64,000 bases of DNA from Verrucomicrobiaceae bacterium. GTDB taxonomy: Bacteria; Verrucomicrobiota; Verrucomicrobiia; Verrucomicrobiales; Verrucomicrobiaceae. This document shows, piece by piece, positions 34,182 through 42,714 of this stretch (position 1 is the stretch's first letter; the number at the start of each line of letters is the position of its first letter). The notes beneath the pieces are model-generated. The model ran no database searches. It saw only the letters and a program-made list of their open reading frames with translations, and was not told where the DNA came from. The translations under genes and the position numbers were made by a program. The stretch covers positions 21,090 through 85,089 of the forward strand of contig JAIBCL010000026.1 of NCBI GenBank assembly GCA_019694165.1, in the 5' to 3' direction.

Positions 34182-35525
34182 ATGAAGACCGCACGCATCG
34201 GCATCCATCTCACCAGCGTCCTCCTGCTCGCCCTGTGGGGCGGGGTGATGCTGTACTTTTACGCCACCGGCCGGATCGCAAAGTATTTGCAGAGCGAGGG
34301 CATCTTCCAGCCCATGGTGCTCGTCGGCGGCATCGGACTGCTGGTGCTCGCGCTTTTCAATCTGGTGACCATGGGTGCGGAGGAGGCGGACTGCTGCGAC
34401 CACGATCACTCCCACGACAAGGAACACGACCACGAACATGATCACGGCTGCTGCGGAGGGCACGACAACGCCCACGAGCATGCGCATTCCCACGAGCATG
34501 GGCGAGGCTGCTGCGGCGGCCACGACCACTCACACGGCCACGAGCATCATCATGACCACAAAGGCGGCTGCTGCGGGCACGATCACAGCCACGACCATGC
34601 GCACACCAAATCGTGCGGACACGATCACAACCATGAGCACGGTCACGGCGGCCATGCGCATGGCATTCTCGACGAAAGCGGCGCAGTGGGCCGGCTGGTG
34701 GCTGTCTTCATCCTGGCCGTGCCGGTGACGTACGCCGCCGTCCGCACGCCGGATCAGTTCAGCATTCACACCATCACGAACAAGGGTGGCTACAGCAATG
34801 TGGTGGACGCCGCCGGTGCCGTGCAGCACTCGATCAAGAACAAGGTGCCCGCCGCAGCCCAGGCGCAGGCTGGTTCTCCGAAAGCCGATGCCACCACGCC
34901 AGCGCCTGTCGTGACAAAGGCAGACGCGCCGCCCGCACTGCCGCCTGCGGCGTCGGTCGCATTGCCTCCCGCCGCCACCACCGCGCCGGGCACGCCGCCG
35001 CCCGTGGCCACGCTGCCGCCCGCTACCGTCGCCGGCCAGCCTCCCCCGGCTGGCACTGCGTCCGCATCGTCTGGATCCGCCCCGCCGTCGGGTGCGAAGG
35101 ATTCCAAGAGCTACGGCAGCTTCACTCTGGCCGATCTCGAAGCGCAGGTGCCGAAGAGCAAGGCGGGCAATTTCATCCTCGAAGTGCCGGAGCTATACTA
35201 CACGGCCGGGGACAAGGAAGTGCAGGCCGTGCTCGCCGGCCAGCCCGTGGAGACCGTGGCCCAGGTGCTGCCCGAGAAGGTGAACAACGCCGAGGGGAAA
35301 CGTCTGCGCATTCTACGCCTGCAAATCCAATGCTGCGCTGCCGATGCGCGACCGTATTCCATCCCGGTGCAATTTGAGGACAAGGCGCCGCAGTTCAAGG
35401 ACATGAGCTGGGTGAAGGTCACCGGGAAGATGAGTTACAAGCAGGAAGGCGGACAAATGGTGCCTGTCCTCGAAGCCGGTTCGATCGCGGAAACCGCTGC
35501 ACCGGAAAACGCCACGGTGTATTGA
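34182..35525 (+). CDS. TIGR03943/DUF1980 (YcgQ-like) membrane protein with large His/Cys-rich loop
   Basis: 447 residues. Two membrane segments (about 11-28 and 46-63) are followed at 70-160 by a loop with about 33 His and paired Cys at 71-72, 90-91, 110-111 and 130-131, i.e. a repeat of about 20 residues. A third membrane segment lies at 170-187. A Pro/Ala-rich linker then leads to a C-terminal DUF1980 domain with ILRLQIQCCAADARP. Families of this type pair with DUF318 permeases and are often zinc-regulated. The His/Cys loop strongly suggests metal (Zn, Ni, Cu or Co) binding. The linker and loop make it much longer than typical family members. Confidence 0.85.
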   Translation: MKTARIGIHLTSVLLLALWGGVMLYFYATGRIAKYLQSEGIFQPMVLVGGIGLLVLALFNLVTMGAEEADCCDHDHSHDKEHDHEHDHGCCGGHDNAHEHAHSHEHGRGCCGGHDHSHGHEHHHDHKGGCCGHDHSHDHAHTKSCGHDHNHEHGHGGHAHGILDESGAVGRLVAVFILAVPVTYAAVRTPDQFSIHTITNKGGYSNVVDAAGAVQHSIKNKVPAAAQAQAGSPKADATTPAPVVTKADAPPALPPAASVALPPAATTAPGTPPPVATLPPATVAGQPPPAGTASASSGSAPPSGAKDSKSYGSFTLADLEAQVPKSKAGNFILEVPELYYTAGDKEVQAVLAGQPVETVAQVLPEKVNNAEGKRLRILRLQIQCCAADARPYSIPVQFEDKAPQFKDMSWVKVTGKMSYKQEGGQMVPVLEAGSIAETAAPENATVY

Positions 35526-35673
35526 TGCCGGCGGCCAAGTCGTCCGGCACTGGGTGCAAGGAGCCGAAATACGGATGCTGATTTCGCGGATGGCGCGGAG
35601 CCTCGTCGCCCGGGCAAGTTTGCGGGCGGAATTGAAGCGCAGTGCCCGGTCTTCGGGAATCCGAACCTGCCGA

Positions 35674-36315
35674 TCAGGTTTTCTTTTGTCCTGCCCTGTT
35701 CTCGGTGCCCGCGATCAGGCGGCGGATATTCGACCGGTGCCGCACAACGACCAGTGCGCCGAGCACGATGCCGAAGCCAAGCAAAACGGCATTCCAGCGC
35801 CCCGTGCGTGCCATCTGCACAGACATCGTCACCGGCACGGCCACGGCGGCTGCGATGGAGGCGAGCGACACATATTTGAAGGCGAAAAAGCATGCCAGCC
35901 AAGCGGCGAGTGCCACCAGCATGGGCACCGGGGCGATTCCAAGGAGCACGCCCGCCGCTGTGGCCACGCCCTTGCCGCCCTTGAAGCCAAGCCATGGTGT
36001 GAACATGTGCCCGAGCACGGCGGCGAACCCGGCCGCCACCGCCGCGCCCGACATCACTGTCGTACCGACGCCTTGTCCGCCCACGAGCCACTGTGGAAGC
36101 AGCGAGGGCACCAATCCCTTGATCATGTCGAGGATGAATACGGGAATGCCGATGCCCTTGCCGCACACACGGATGACATTTGTCGCGCCGATGTTTCCGC
36201 TGCCGTGCCCACGGATGTCGATGCCCTTCAACCTGCCGGCGAAGTATCCGAACGGAATCGAGCCGAGGAGAAACCCGACCACGACGCATGCGATGAGTGC
36301 CACGGGAAATGACAT
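35674..36315 (-). CDS. plsY: Acyl-phosphate:glycerol-3-phosphate acyltransferase
   Basis: A 213-residue integral membrane enzyme of phospholipid synthesis, started at ATG 36313-36315. The three conserved loops are visible: GSIPFGYFAGRLKGIDIRGHGSGNIGATN (split by family as motif 1), HMFTPWLGFKGGKGVATAAG (motif 2) and the final VVVRHRSNIRRLIAGTE (motif 3). Five hydrophobic segments fit the known topology. It transfers an acyl group from acyl phosphate to glycerol 3-phosphate. It is convergent with the DUF1980 gene. Confidence 0.95.
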   Translation of the reverse strand: MSFPVALIACVVVGFLLGSIPFGYFAGRLKGIDIRGHGSGNIGATNVIRVCGKGIGIPVFILDMIKGLVPSLLPQWLVGGQGVGTTVMSGAAVAAGFAAVLGHMFTPWLGFKGGKGVATAAGVLLGIAPVPMLVALAAWLACFFAFKYVSLASIAAAVAVPVTMSVQMARTGRWNAVLLGFGIVLGALVVVRHRSNIRRLIAGTENRAGQKKT

Positions 36316-36466
36316 GCGGCCACTTAGACGTGGGCAGGGGACTGAGGCAACCGAAAGCTCCTCCCGCCGTCGCACTCGCAGGTCGCACGCGGCATCTCTG
36401 CGAGGCCGATGATTTCCCTCAAATCGAATGATGCTTCCGCCTGGTGGGCTTCGTCTATCCGACACC

Positions 36467-36922
36467 ATGAAGATCACAACCTTGTTCATCGTCGCATCCT
36501 TCCTGTCGCTCGTCGTTGCTGCGGCTGAGGACAAACCAACGTCAACACCCGCCGTCACGCCCGATGCGAAACTGGCCAGGTCGGAGGCCGCCCGCATCGC
36601 CGAACTGGAGGCGCGCGTGTTGAATCTCGAGAAGATCATTGAAAGCCTGCGGAAGGCCGTGTCATCGCTGCCCGCCATCAAGCCGCCATCAGAGCAGGCC
36701 GCTTCCACTGATTCCGCAGCCGTCCGCGACCGTCGGGGGCCGACCGAGGAGGACAGAAGGCGCTACGAGAGTCTCTCGGACAGCGGCAAGGAGAAGCTCC
36801 GCAGCTTTTTCCGGGATCATGCAGACGAGATCAGGAATCTGGCAGGCGACGAAGCCCGGCGGGAGTTTGTGCGGAAGGCATTCGACAAAATCGTGGCCGA
36901 GGACAAGACGGCAAAGCCGTAG
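36467..36922 (+). CDS. Small exported coiled-coil protein of unknown function
   Basis: 151 residues from ATG 36467. A signal peptide (MKITTLFIVASFLSLVVAAA) precedes a heptad-like segment, RIAELEARVLNLEKIIESLR (about residues 44-63). A charged helical C-terminal half follows (GKEKLRSFFRDHADEIRNLA). No family recognised. Probably periplasmic. It lies divergent to plsY and 70 bp upstream of the next exported protein. Confidence 0.65.
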   Translation: MKITTLFIVASFLSLVVAAAEDKPTSTPAVTPDAKLARSEAARIAELEARVLNLEKIIESLRKAVSSLPAIKPPSEQAASTDSAAVRDRRGPTEEDRRRYESLSDSGKEKLRSFFRDHADEIRNLAGDEARREFVRKAFDKIVAEDKTAKP

Positions 36923-36992
36923 CGAAAACGGGCGTGCGGGTTTTTGAACGACCCGCTTCCTCAACTGCCTAAAGACGCATCGTCTGACTCGT

Positions 36993-37913
36993 ATGCGTAG
37001 CGGTGCCGTCAACATTTTTTGCGCGTTCATTTTGTCTTGTGTGGGAGCTGGAAGTGCCCAGCCGCTTCCGCTGGCGGCTTCGCTTTCCGCGGGCAGTCTG
37101 ACATATTCACCAACCGTATGTGCGCCGCGTTATCCATGGAAGACGGACATCGTCGCGACGGTGTTCTGGGTTGGCGAGCTGCCCACGCAGAACAATCCGG
37201 TGCCGAACACGCGCAGTTCTTGGGACTCGCGCTGGCTCCTGAACTTCGGCGGGTACGACAACCCTGATCCGGACCGACGTACCGCCGGCTTTCTTCCGGC
37301 TGGCTTTCTTCCACGGCAGAATCCATTCTATGTGGCGCTGCCCTACAATGACGTTACATCAAAGCGCACCAAGGACGAGGCCGCTCGCGTCATTCCGTGG
37401 TTCAAGGAAGCCTTTGTTCAGGACGGCAAGTCAGTGTGCCACAATCGCTGGATAGCCATACATTATCGCGGCCGTGTGTGCTTTGCGCAGTGGAGCGATT
37501 GCGGCCCTTTCACCACATGCGATGCGCCGTATGTCTTCGGCAGCTCGCGCCCGTCGAACAAGCGCAATGCCGGGGCCGGCCTCGACATCTCGCCCGCTGT
37601 GCGCGATTTCCTGGGCTTCGCGAGCGGGGAGAAGTGTGACTGGCGCTTTGTCGATGTACTGGAAGTTGCCGAGGGTCCTTGGAAACAATTCGGTGCAAAC
37701 AACCCCTTCGCGCCGCGTCAAATGCCCGACACCAAGCCGGTCTTCGCCGCTGAGTTCAAAGTGAGCACGGAGCGTCCTGTTGGCCGGAAGGCGAAGGAGT
37801 CTGACAAGATACCCACTAGTGGCATACGCCCACCATCGGGTGGCGGTGTCCCGGGCAGGGCCCGGCTTGAGGAACTGCGCGCCGCCCGAGAGCGATGGTT
37901 CGGTGGCAAGTAG
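36993..37913 (+). CDS. Exported protein, possibly double-psi beta-barrel-like
   Basis: 306 residues with a signal peptide (MRSGAVNIFCAFILSCVGAG). It contains TDIVATVFWVGELPTQNNPV, a central WIAIHYRGRVCFAQWSDCGP and AGLDISPAVRDFLGF. The central pattern, with a Gly-Pro turn after a Trp/Asp strand and a LDISPAV segment, recalls the RlpA/EG45 double-psi barrel. Four Cys in the central part could form disulfides. The C-terminus is basic and Arg-rich. Function unknown; a wall- or glycan-binding role is a guess from fold resemblance. Confidence 0.6.
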   Translation: MRSGAVNIFCAFILSCVGAGSAQPLPLAASLSAGSLTYSPTVCAPRYPWKTDIVATVFWVGELPTQNNPVPNTRSSWDSRWLLNFGGYDNPDPDRRTAGFLPAGFLPRQNPFYVALPYNDVTSKRTKDEAARVIPWFKEAFVQDGKSVCHNRWIAIHYRGRVCFAQWSDCGPFTTCDAPYVFGSSRPSNKRNAGAGLDISPAVRDFLGFASGEKCDWRFVDVLEVAEGPWKQFGANNPFAPRQMPDTKPVFAAEFKVSTERPVGRKAKESDKIPTSGIRPPSGGGVPGRARLEELRAARERWFGGK

Positions 37914-37964
37914 TGGGTTGAGTGGGGTACCCCCTCGCAGGATCGCAGTTTGCCCGGCATGTCC

Positions 37965-38011
37965 AAAAAAACAGCCAGCGTATCGGCCCTGTCGGGCGGC
38001 ACACTGGCTGT
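37965..38011 (-). terminator. Intrinsic terminator for the Pro-rich minus-strand gene
   Basis: Read on the minus strand, the 8-bp arms ACAGCCAG and CTGGCTGT (38004-38011 and 37971-37978) close a GC-rich loop and are followed directly by a run of T (the A run at 37965-37971 on the plus strand). It sits 50 bp beyond the stop of the 38061-38366 gene, which supports that this small gene is real and transcribed leftward. Confidence 0.65.
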
Positions 38012-38060
38012 GTGAAGGTGGGGTTGCCGGGATGGCATAGAGCGAGCGCTCCTGTGCCGG

Positions 38061-38366
38061 TCACGGACGGCGAGGCGGACCCTTGGGACCCGGGAGCACC
38101 TTGCCAGGGCAGTGGAAGAGCCGGCCGGCGCTGCGGAAATTGTGGGCGGCATGCGGCCTCTCAACACCGCAGAAGCGCGCTACAGGTCCAGGTGCGGGCG
38201 GTGGAGGCGCGGGTTTCGGGGCAGGAACGACCGGCACCGGAACTGGCACAGGGACGACCACGGCTGGACCCGGATCGGGTTTCTTCTTCGGGGGAGGAGC
38301 TGCGATCGTCACCAAGGATGATCCGGCAACAACGGCAACGACGAGTGGTATCAGATGTGTTTTCAT
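38061..38366 (-). CDS. Small exported proline-rich protein
   Basis: 101 residues from ATG 38364-38366. A signal peptide (MKTHLIPLVVAVVAGSSLVT, cleavage near IAA) is followed by a low-complexity Pro/Val region (KKKPDPGPAVVVPVPVPVP) and a short Cys-containing tail. No family recognised. The opposite strand also has an open frame, but it is Gly-rich and lacks a signal; the signal peptide and the downstream terminator favour the minus strand. Confidence 0.55.
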   Translation of the reverse strand: MKTHLIPLVVAVVAGSSLVTIAAPPPKKKPDPGPAVVVPVPVPVPVVPAPKPAPPPPAPGPVARFCGVERPHAAHNFRSAGRLFHCPGKVLPGPKGPPRRP

Positions 38367-38657
38367 AGGTTTGATGGAATCGGACGGGATCATGGACGGA
38401 TTCCAGCAGTTTGCGATTCAAATTTTCTTTTGGCCGGAATGTCGAGGCGGATAATCGCCTCGGCGGCATCCGTCGCCGTATCCCTCTTCGCCGTGCTGCT
38501 GAAGACGGTTGCAGATGCTGCCCGGGTAACTTTGTCTCAGATTGATTGATTGGTTCGCGCCTTGGCCGGGCGGCGTGCTCGCAATTCATCGCATAGGTGA
38601 AGCACAAAAAATTCCGCACTTGAAATGCTCGTGCTCTAACCTAAGATCGGCCCCCGT

Positions 38658-38915
38658 ATGGCCACATCATCAAGACCGTCCGTCGATCAACTCAAACGCG
38701 CGTTGCAGATTTCCGAGCAGATTCAGAAGCTTGAAACTGAAATGGCGTCCATTCTTGGATCATCTGCCGTCTCGTCAGGAAGTTCGAAACCCGGTCCCGT
38801 CAAAAGGAAGAAATCGAAGATATCCGCTGAGGGTCTTGCCAATATCATTGCTGCTCAGAAGCGGCGCTGGGCAAAGGTCAAGAAGGAAAAGGCCAAGGCT
38901 GTCAAGCCAGACTAG
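38658..38915 (+). CDS. Small basic protein, SEGLANIIAAQKRRWAK type
   Basis: 85 residues. The N-terminal half is helical (SVDQLKRALQISEQIQKLET); the C-terminal half is Lys-rich with KISAEGLANIIAAQKRRWAK. Similar terminal motifs (S-x-x-G/A-x-x-x-I-x-x-A-Q-K-x-R-W-A-K) occur in many small PVC and proteobacterial proteins with suspected nucleic-acid binding. Function unknown. It precedes a 640-bp stretch with no convincing gene. Confidence 0.6.
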   Translation: MATSSRPSVDQLKRALQISEQIQKLETEMASILGSSAVSSGSSKPGPVKRKKSKISAEGLANIIAAQKRRWAKVKKEKAKAVKPD

Positions 38916-39557
38916 GCGGTGCCCGGCTGCTAACTTGACCGGCATGGGGTGCGGACGTGCTTCGCCATGTCAGTGCGGCTTCGAGCGTGGATCGAAGACG
39001 AGGCCAATGCGATCGCATTCCTTTGAGATCGGGTCGAGAGACGTCTTTTGACTTGGCATAGTTGCTTCGTGTCAGCGAAGCGCATTGGCGTCGGCGATAC
39101 ATGCGGGCGTTCTGAGTGATGAAGGGTCAGGCGGTTGCACGGTGAATCGGACGCGCTGTGTTTTAGGCACGACTCCCCAAGTTTTTGCACCAGAGTGGCT
39201 TTGGTCACCGAAAGGCCCATCGAAAAATGGATGCTTCGCCAGCGTCGTTGTCGGTCAGCGCCACGTTCAGCCAGCTTTGAACTTTGATTCGAAAATGCGG
39301 CCGGGACTTTGATGCTTTGTTTGTTGGTTTGGGAATGGGGATCGATCAACCGTAGGCATCTTCACTGTGTCAGGGCTGGCGACTCCAGGCTGGTGTTTCC
39401 GGTTCACGCTGGATCTGGCCTTCGGCATCCCAGCCGATGCCGGCAAGTAGCGCGCGCGGCGGCGGGCTGCTATCGCGCGGTTTTTTCTCGTGCTTTTCAT
39501 CGACGCGTGTCTATCATCGCGGCCCGCAACAAACCATTCACTCACACCCACCATTAC
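38916..39557. other. 642-bp stretch with no convincing gene
   Basis: Open frames here (for example 38930-39349 minus) have no family resemblance, signal peptide or usual codon pattern. The G+C content appears lower than in flanking genes. Near the right end a CGCGCG-15 nt-CGCGCG hairpin followed by GTTTTTT (39451-39486) could be a terminator on the plus strand, which would fit an unrecognised small RNA or a decayed gene upstream of it. No promoter was identified. Confidence 0.4.
39451..39486 (+). terminator. Possible intrinsic terminator
   Basis: Inverted CGCGCG arms (39451-39456 or shifted by two, and 39474-39479) with a 15-17 nt loop are followed by six T residues starting at 39481. It lies 70 bp upstream of the TIM-barrel gene start, so it would end a transcript coming from the gene-poor region. 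The stem is only 6 bp, so support is weak. Confidence 0.35.
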
Positions 39558-40589
39558 ATGAGCAACTCACTTCCCAAACTGCACAACGCGATGTGGCCGG
39601 GCCTCGTCGGAAAAGGTGACGGCGAAGGCCAGGAACCCCCGATCAGCCTCGAGCGCATGCTCGACCTCACCGCCGCCGCGAGCGTGGGCGGTCAGAAGTT
39701 CGAAGGCATCGACTACTTTCTTTTCCTCCCGCACACCAATCCGCAGGCCAGCGATGATGAGTTGAAGAAGATCGCCGACATGATTGGCGGCAAGGGCTTT
39801 GCCATCGGCTCCCTCGTTGCACCTGTCTGGCCCGGCACCGTGGGTGATTCCGCCATGGGTGACGACGCGGCGCAGGCCAAGTTCCTTGATGCAGTGAAGA
39901 TGGCCTGCCGCATTGCGAAGATTTTCAACCAGACCGGCCTGCGCAAGTATGGAGTCATCCGCATCGACTCCGCCGAGTTCGGGATTGCCAAATGGCGCGA
40001 GAATCCGAAGGCGAACACCGCGCGCATCATCGACACGTTCAAGAAGGCCGCCGCCATCGCCAAGGACAACGGCGAACGTCTCGCCGCCGAAGGTGAAATT
40101 TGCTGGGCGGGCATGCACTCGTGGAAGGACATGCTTGATGTGCTCGAAGGTGTCGGCATGCCCGAAACGCTCGGCTTCCAGGCCGACCTCGCACACACCT
40201 ACCTCTACACGCTGGGCTACAATGCCCCCGAGCACGCCCTGCTCAAAGAGGGCTACAGCGAGGATGAATTTTACGCCGCCTACGCAAAGATGACTGACGC
40301 GCTGCGCCCGTGGACCATCGACTTCCACGTCGCGCAGAATGACGGTACCGTTCACGGCGCAGGCAGCCACGACAAAACCGGCAAGCACTGCCGCGCCGAT
40401 GATCCGAACGGCAAGCTCGACATCGTGAGATGCGCCGGGTACTGGCTCAAGGACGCGGCGAAGCGCGGCATTCAGCACATCTGCTGGGATGGCTGCATGT
40501 TCCCGAACGCCGTGCTCGAGACTGCCGGCACTTGGAATACCATCCTCGCCAAGATGATCGAAGTTCGCGGCGCTCACGGCTGGAGCTGA
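39558..40589 (+). CDS. Sugar phosphate isomerase/epimerase-like TIM-barrel protein
   Basis: 343 residues from ATG 39558, without a signal peptide. [58 protein letters not shown] (Glu in the position of a metal ligand), [17 protein letters not shown] and [19 protein letters not shown] fit an AP-endonuclease-2-type barrel with Glu, Asp and His metal ligands. Such proteins include inosose dehydratase and various keto-sugar epimerases. The substrate is unknown. It stands alone and is followed by a strong terminator. Confidence 0.82.
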   Translation: MSNSLPKLHNAMWPGLVGKGDGEGQEPPISLERMLDLTAAASVGGQKFEGIDYFLFLPHTNPQASDDELKKIADMIGGKGFAIGSLVAPVWPGTVGDSAMGDDAAQAKFLDAVKMACRIAKIFNQTGLRKYGVIRIDSAEFGIAKWRENPKANTARIIDTFKKAAAIAKDNGERLAAEGEICWAGMHSWKDMLDVLEGVGMPETLGFQADLAHTYLYTLGYNAPEHALLKEGYSEDEFYAAYAKMTDALRPWTIDFHVAQNDGTVHGAGSHDKTGKHCRADDPNGKLDIVRCAGYWLKDAAKRGIQHICWDGCMFPNAVLETAGTWNTILAKMIEVRGAHGWS

Positions 40590-40612
40590 TCTTTGGGAAT
40601 CGCTTTCAGGGC

Positions 40613-40650
40613 AAAAGCCTCGCAGGTCAGTCTTGCGGGGCTTTTCCTTT
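40613..40650 (+). terminator. Strong intrinsic terminator
   Basis: A 12-bp stem, AAAAGCCTCGCA (40613-40624) with TGCGGGGCTTTT (40634-40645), contains one G-T pair and a 9-nt loop and runs into T-rich sequence. It begins 24 bp after the stop of the TIM-barrel gene and ends shortly before the asnB start, separating the two transcripts. Confidence 0.85.
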
Positions 40651-40671
40651 TTCTCCCCCACCCAACAACTC

Positions 40672-42603
40672 ATGTGCGGCATCTACGGTTTCGCGGGCTT
40701 CGAAGAAGACGGACTGCTGGAGAAAATGGGCCGCGTGATCCGGCACCGTGGACCGGATGGAGAAGGGGAGTACACCGCTCCTGACGGCTGTCGCTTCCGC
40801 ATGGGGATGCGGCGCCTGAGTATCATCGACCTCGACACCGGCTGGCAGCCGATCTACAACGAGGACCGCTCCATCGCCATCTGCTACAACGGCGAGACCT
40901 ACAACTACCTCGAACTGCGCGCGGAACTGGCAGGGCGGGGGCACGTCTTCACCACCCACAGTGACACGGAGACGCTCGTCCACGGCTACGAGGAGTGGGG
41001 AGTGGAAGGGCTGTTGCGGCGCATGAACGGCATGTTTGCGTTCTGCATCTACGATTCGCGCAAGCGGGAGTTTTTCATCGGTCGTGACCGCTGCGGGCAG
41101 AAGCCGCTCTATTATCACCATGCCGGCGGGCGATTCATCTTCGGCAGCGAGGTGAAATCCATCCTCCAAAGCCGTCATGTACCGGCAGCTCCGAGCATCC
41201 CGGCAATCGACGCCTTTCTCACGCTGCGAAACGTACCGGAACCGCGTACGATGTTCGAAGGCATCGAGATATTGCCGGTGGCCCACTACCTCCGCTACCA
41301 GCTCGATTCCGCCACGCTCTCTCTCCGGCGGTACTGGGAAGTGCCGCTGTTGGACGCCCGCACAGCAACTTACAAGACCGAGGCGGAGTACCTTGAAGCG
41401 CTTGAGGCGCTGTTCTTCGACTCCGTCCGCCTCTGCATGAGGAGCGATGTTCCGGTGGGTGCCTACCTCAGCGCAGGCGTCGATTCTTCGCTCACCGTCG
41501 CGGCCATGACGAAGTTCTCGTCCGACATCAACACTTACTCCATCGGCTTCGACTCGCCGGTGGATGAGACACCGGCCGCGCGCGAGACAGCTCGCTTCCT
41601 TGGCACTCGGCATCACGAGATCATTTGCCAACCGGCGGACTTCGATCTGCTGCCAAAAATTGTCTGGCACATGGACCGGCCAGTCGGGGATGCTCTCATC
41701 ATCGCCTTTTACAAGCTCGCCCAAGGAGCGGGTCAGTATCTCAAAGTGGTTCTCGGCGGAGAAGGGGCCGATGAGGCTTTTGCCGGCTACTCATTTCAAG
41801 GAGTAATTACTAAAGTCGAGAAGCTTAGGCGGTTTTTTCCGCCGATCACGTCATTGGCGGCGCCCGTTTTTTCCTGGGTGTCGCCGGCGATTTTGAACCA
41901 CTTTTTCACCTTTCCGGCAGACCTCGGCAGCCAAGGCCGGAAGCGTGTGGCTGATTTCCTGGCCGGGTACAGCCGGCGTGATCTGAACCACAACTTTAAC
42001 GCCCTCCGTACGCTCTGGAGTCAGGACGAGCGTCGGGACATTTACAGCACTGGCTTCAAGCAGCTCGCCACGGAAGCATGGATGGCCCGGGAGCCGGAGA
42101 GTAACAAAACCGGACCGTTTCTAGACCGGCTTTTGAAGCTCCAATACGACGAATGGCTGCAGGACTGGGCGCTCATCCGCCAGGACAAGAACACCATGGC
42201 GCATAGTCTCGAGTACCGGCTGCCGTTCCTCGATCATCGCTTGATCGAACTGGCCTTTACCATGCCGGCCGCGATGAAGATCAACGGCAAAATCGACAAG
42301 TATCTGGAGCGCCGCTTGGCCGACAAGATTTTCCCGCCGCACATCAGCCGGCGCGCCAAAATTCCATTCTATCTGCCAGTCGAGTATTTCCTGGACCAGC
42401 CGCAGTTTCGCCGCCTTGTGGCCGATTGTCTCAGTGAGTCCGCCGTGAAAAGCCGTGGGTATTTCGACCCGGCCCGAGTCTCGGCACTGGTCGCTGCCAT
42501 GAACCGCACCCGGGAGTTCGTCTTTTGCAAGCAGGTCATGTCGCTCGTCATTCTCGAACTCTGGCACCGAGTCTTCATTGACCGGCAGTATCGTTTCGAG
42601 TGA
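40672..42603 (+). CDS. asnB: Asparagine synthetase, glutamine-hydrolysing
   Basis: 643 residues from ATG 40672, chosen because Cys2 (MCGIYGFAGF) is the class II amidotransferase nucleophile. RHRGPDGEGEYTAPDGCRFR, GMRRLSIIDLDTGWQPIYNE and YNGETYNYLELRAELAGRGH form the glutaminase domain. VPVGAYLSAGVDSSLT at about 262-277 is the pyrophosphatase loop, with A where SGGxDS is usual. LGGEGADEAFAGY and AHSLEYRLPFLDHRLIELA complete the synthase domain. The length matches longer AsnB homologues that also serve in exopolysaccharide clusters (WcaK/AsnB types), so asparagine may not be the only product. Confidence 0.92.
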   Translation: MCGIYGFAGFEEDGLLEKMGRVIRHRGPDGEGEYTAPDGCRFRMGMRRLSIIDLDTGWQPIYNEDRSIAICYNGETYNYLELRAELAGRGHVFTTHSDTETLVHGYEEWGVEGLLRRMNGMFAFCIYDSRKREFFIGRDRCGQKPLYYHHAGGRFIFGSEVKSILQSRHVPAAPSIPAIDAFLTLRNVPEPRTMFEGIEILPVAHYLRYQLDSATLSLRRYWEVPLLDARTATYKTEAEYLEALEALFFDSVRLCMRSDVPVGAYLSAGVDSSLTVAAMTKFSSDINTYSIGFDSPVDETPAARETARFLGTRHHEIICQPADFDLLPKIVWHMDRPVGDALIIAFYKLAQGAGQYLKVVLGGEGADEAFAGYSFQGVITKVEKLRRFFPPITSLAAPVFSWVSPAILNHFFTFPADLGSQGRKRVADFLAGYSRRDLNHNFNALRTLWSQDERRDIYSTGFKQLATEAWMAREPESNKTGPFLDRLLKLQYDEWLQDWALIRQDKNTMAHSLEYRLPFLDHRLIELAFTMPAAMKINGKIDKYLERRLADKIFPPHISRRAKIPFYLPVEYFLDQPQFRRLVADCLSESAVKSRGYFDPARVSALVAAMNRTREFVFCKQVMSLVILELWHRVFIDRQYRFE

Positions 42604-42714
42604 TTTCCGTCACGACTCATTCGAGAGAGCAGATAACTGGGAGACTGGCGCAAGAAGAAGGAGGAGAAAGGGTATTTCATACCGTCCGTGAGCCAACCCT
42701 CTTAACTACAAACA

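Noticed and set aside
38083..38454. Gly-rich 123-codon plus-strand frame opposite the Pro-rich exported protein
   Set aside because: It is the reverse reading of the Pro/Val repeats; the minus strand has a signal peptide and a terminator.
38930..39349. 139-codon minus-strand frame in the gene-poor stretch
   Set aside because: Amino-acid composition unlike the neighbours, no domain or signal, and no ribosome-binding site seen.
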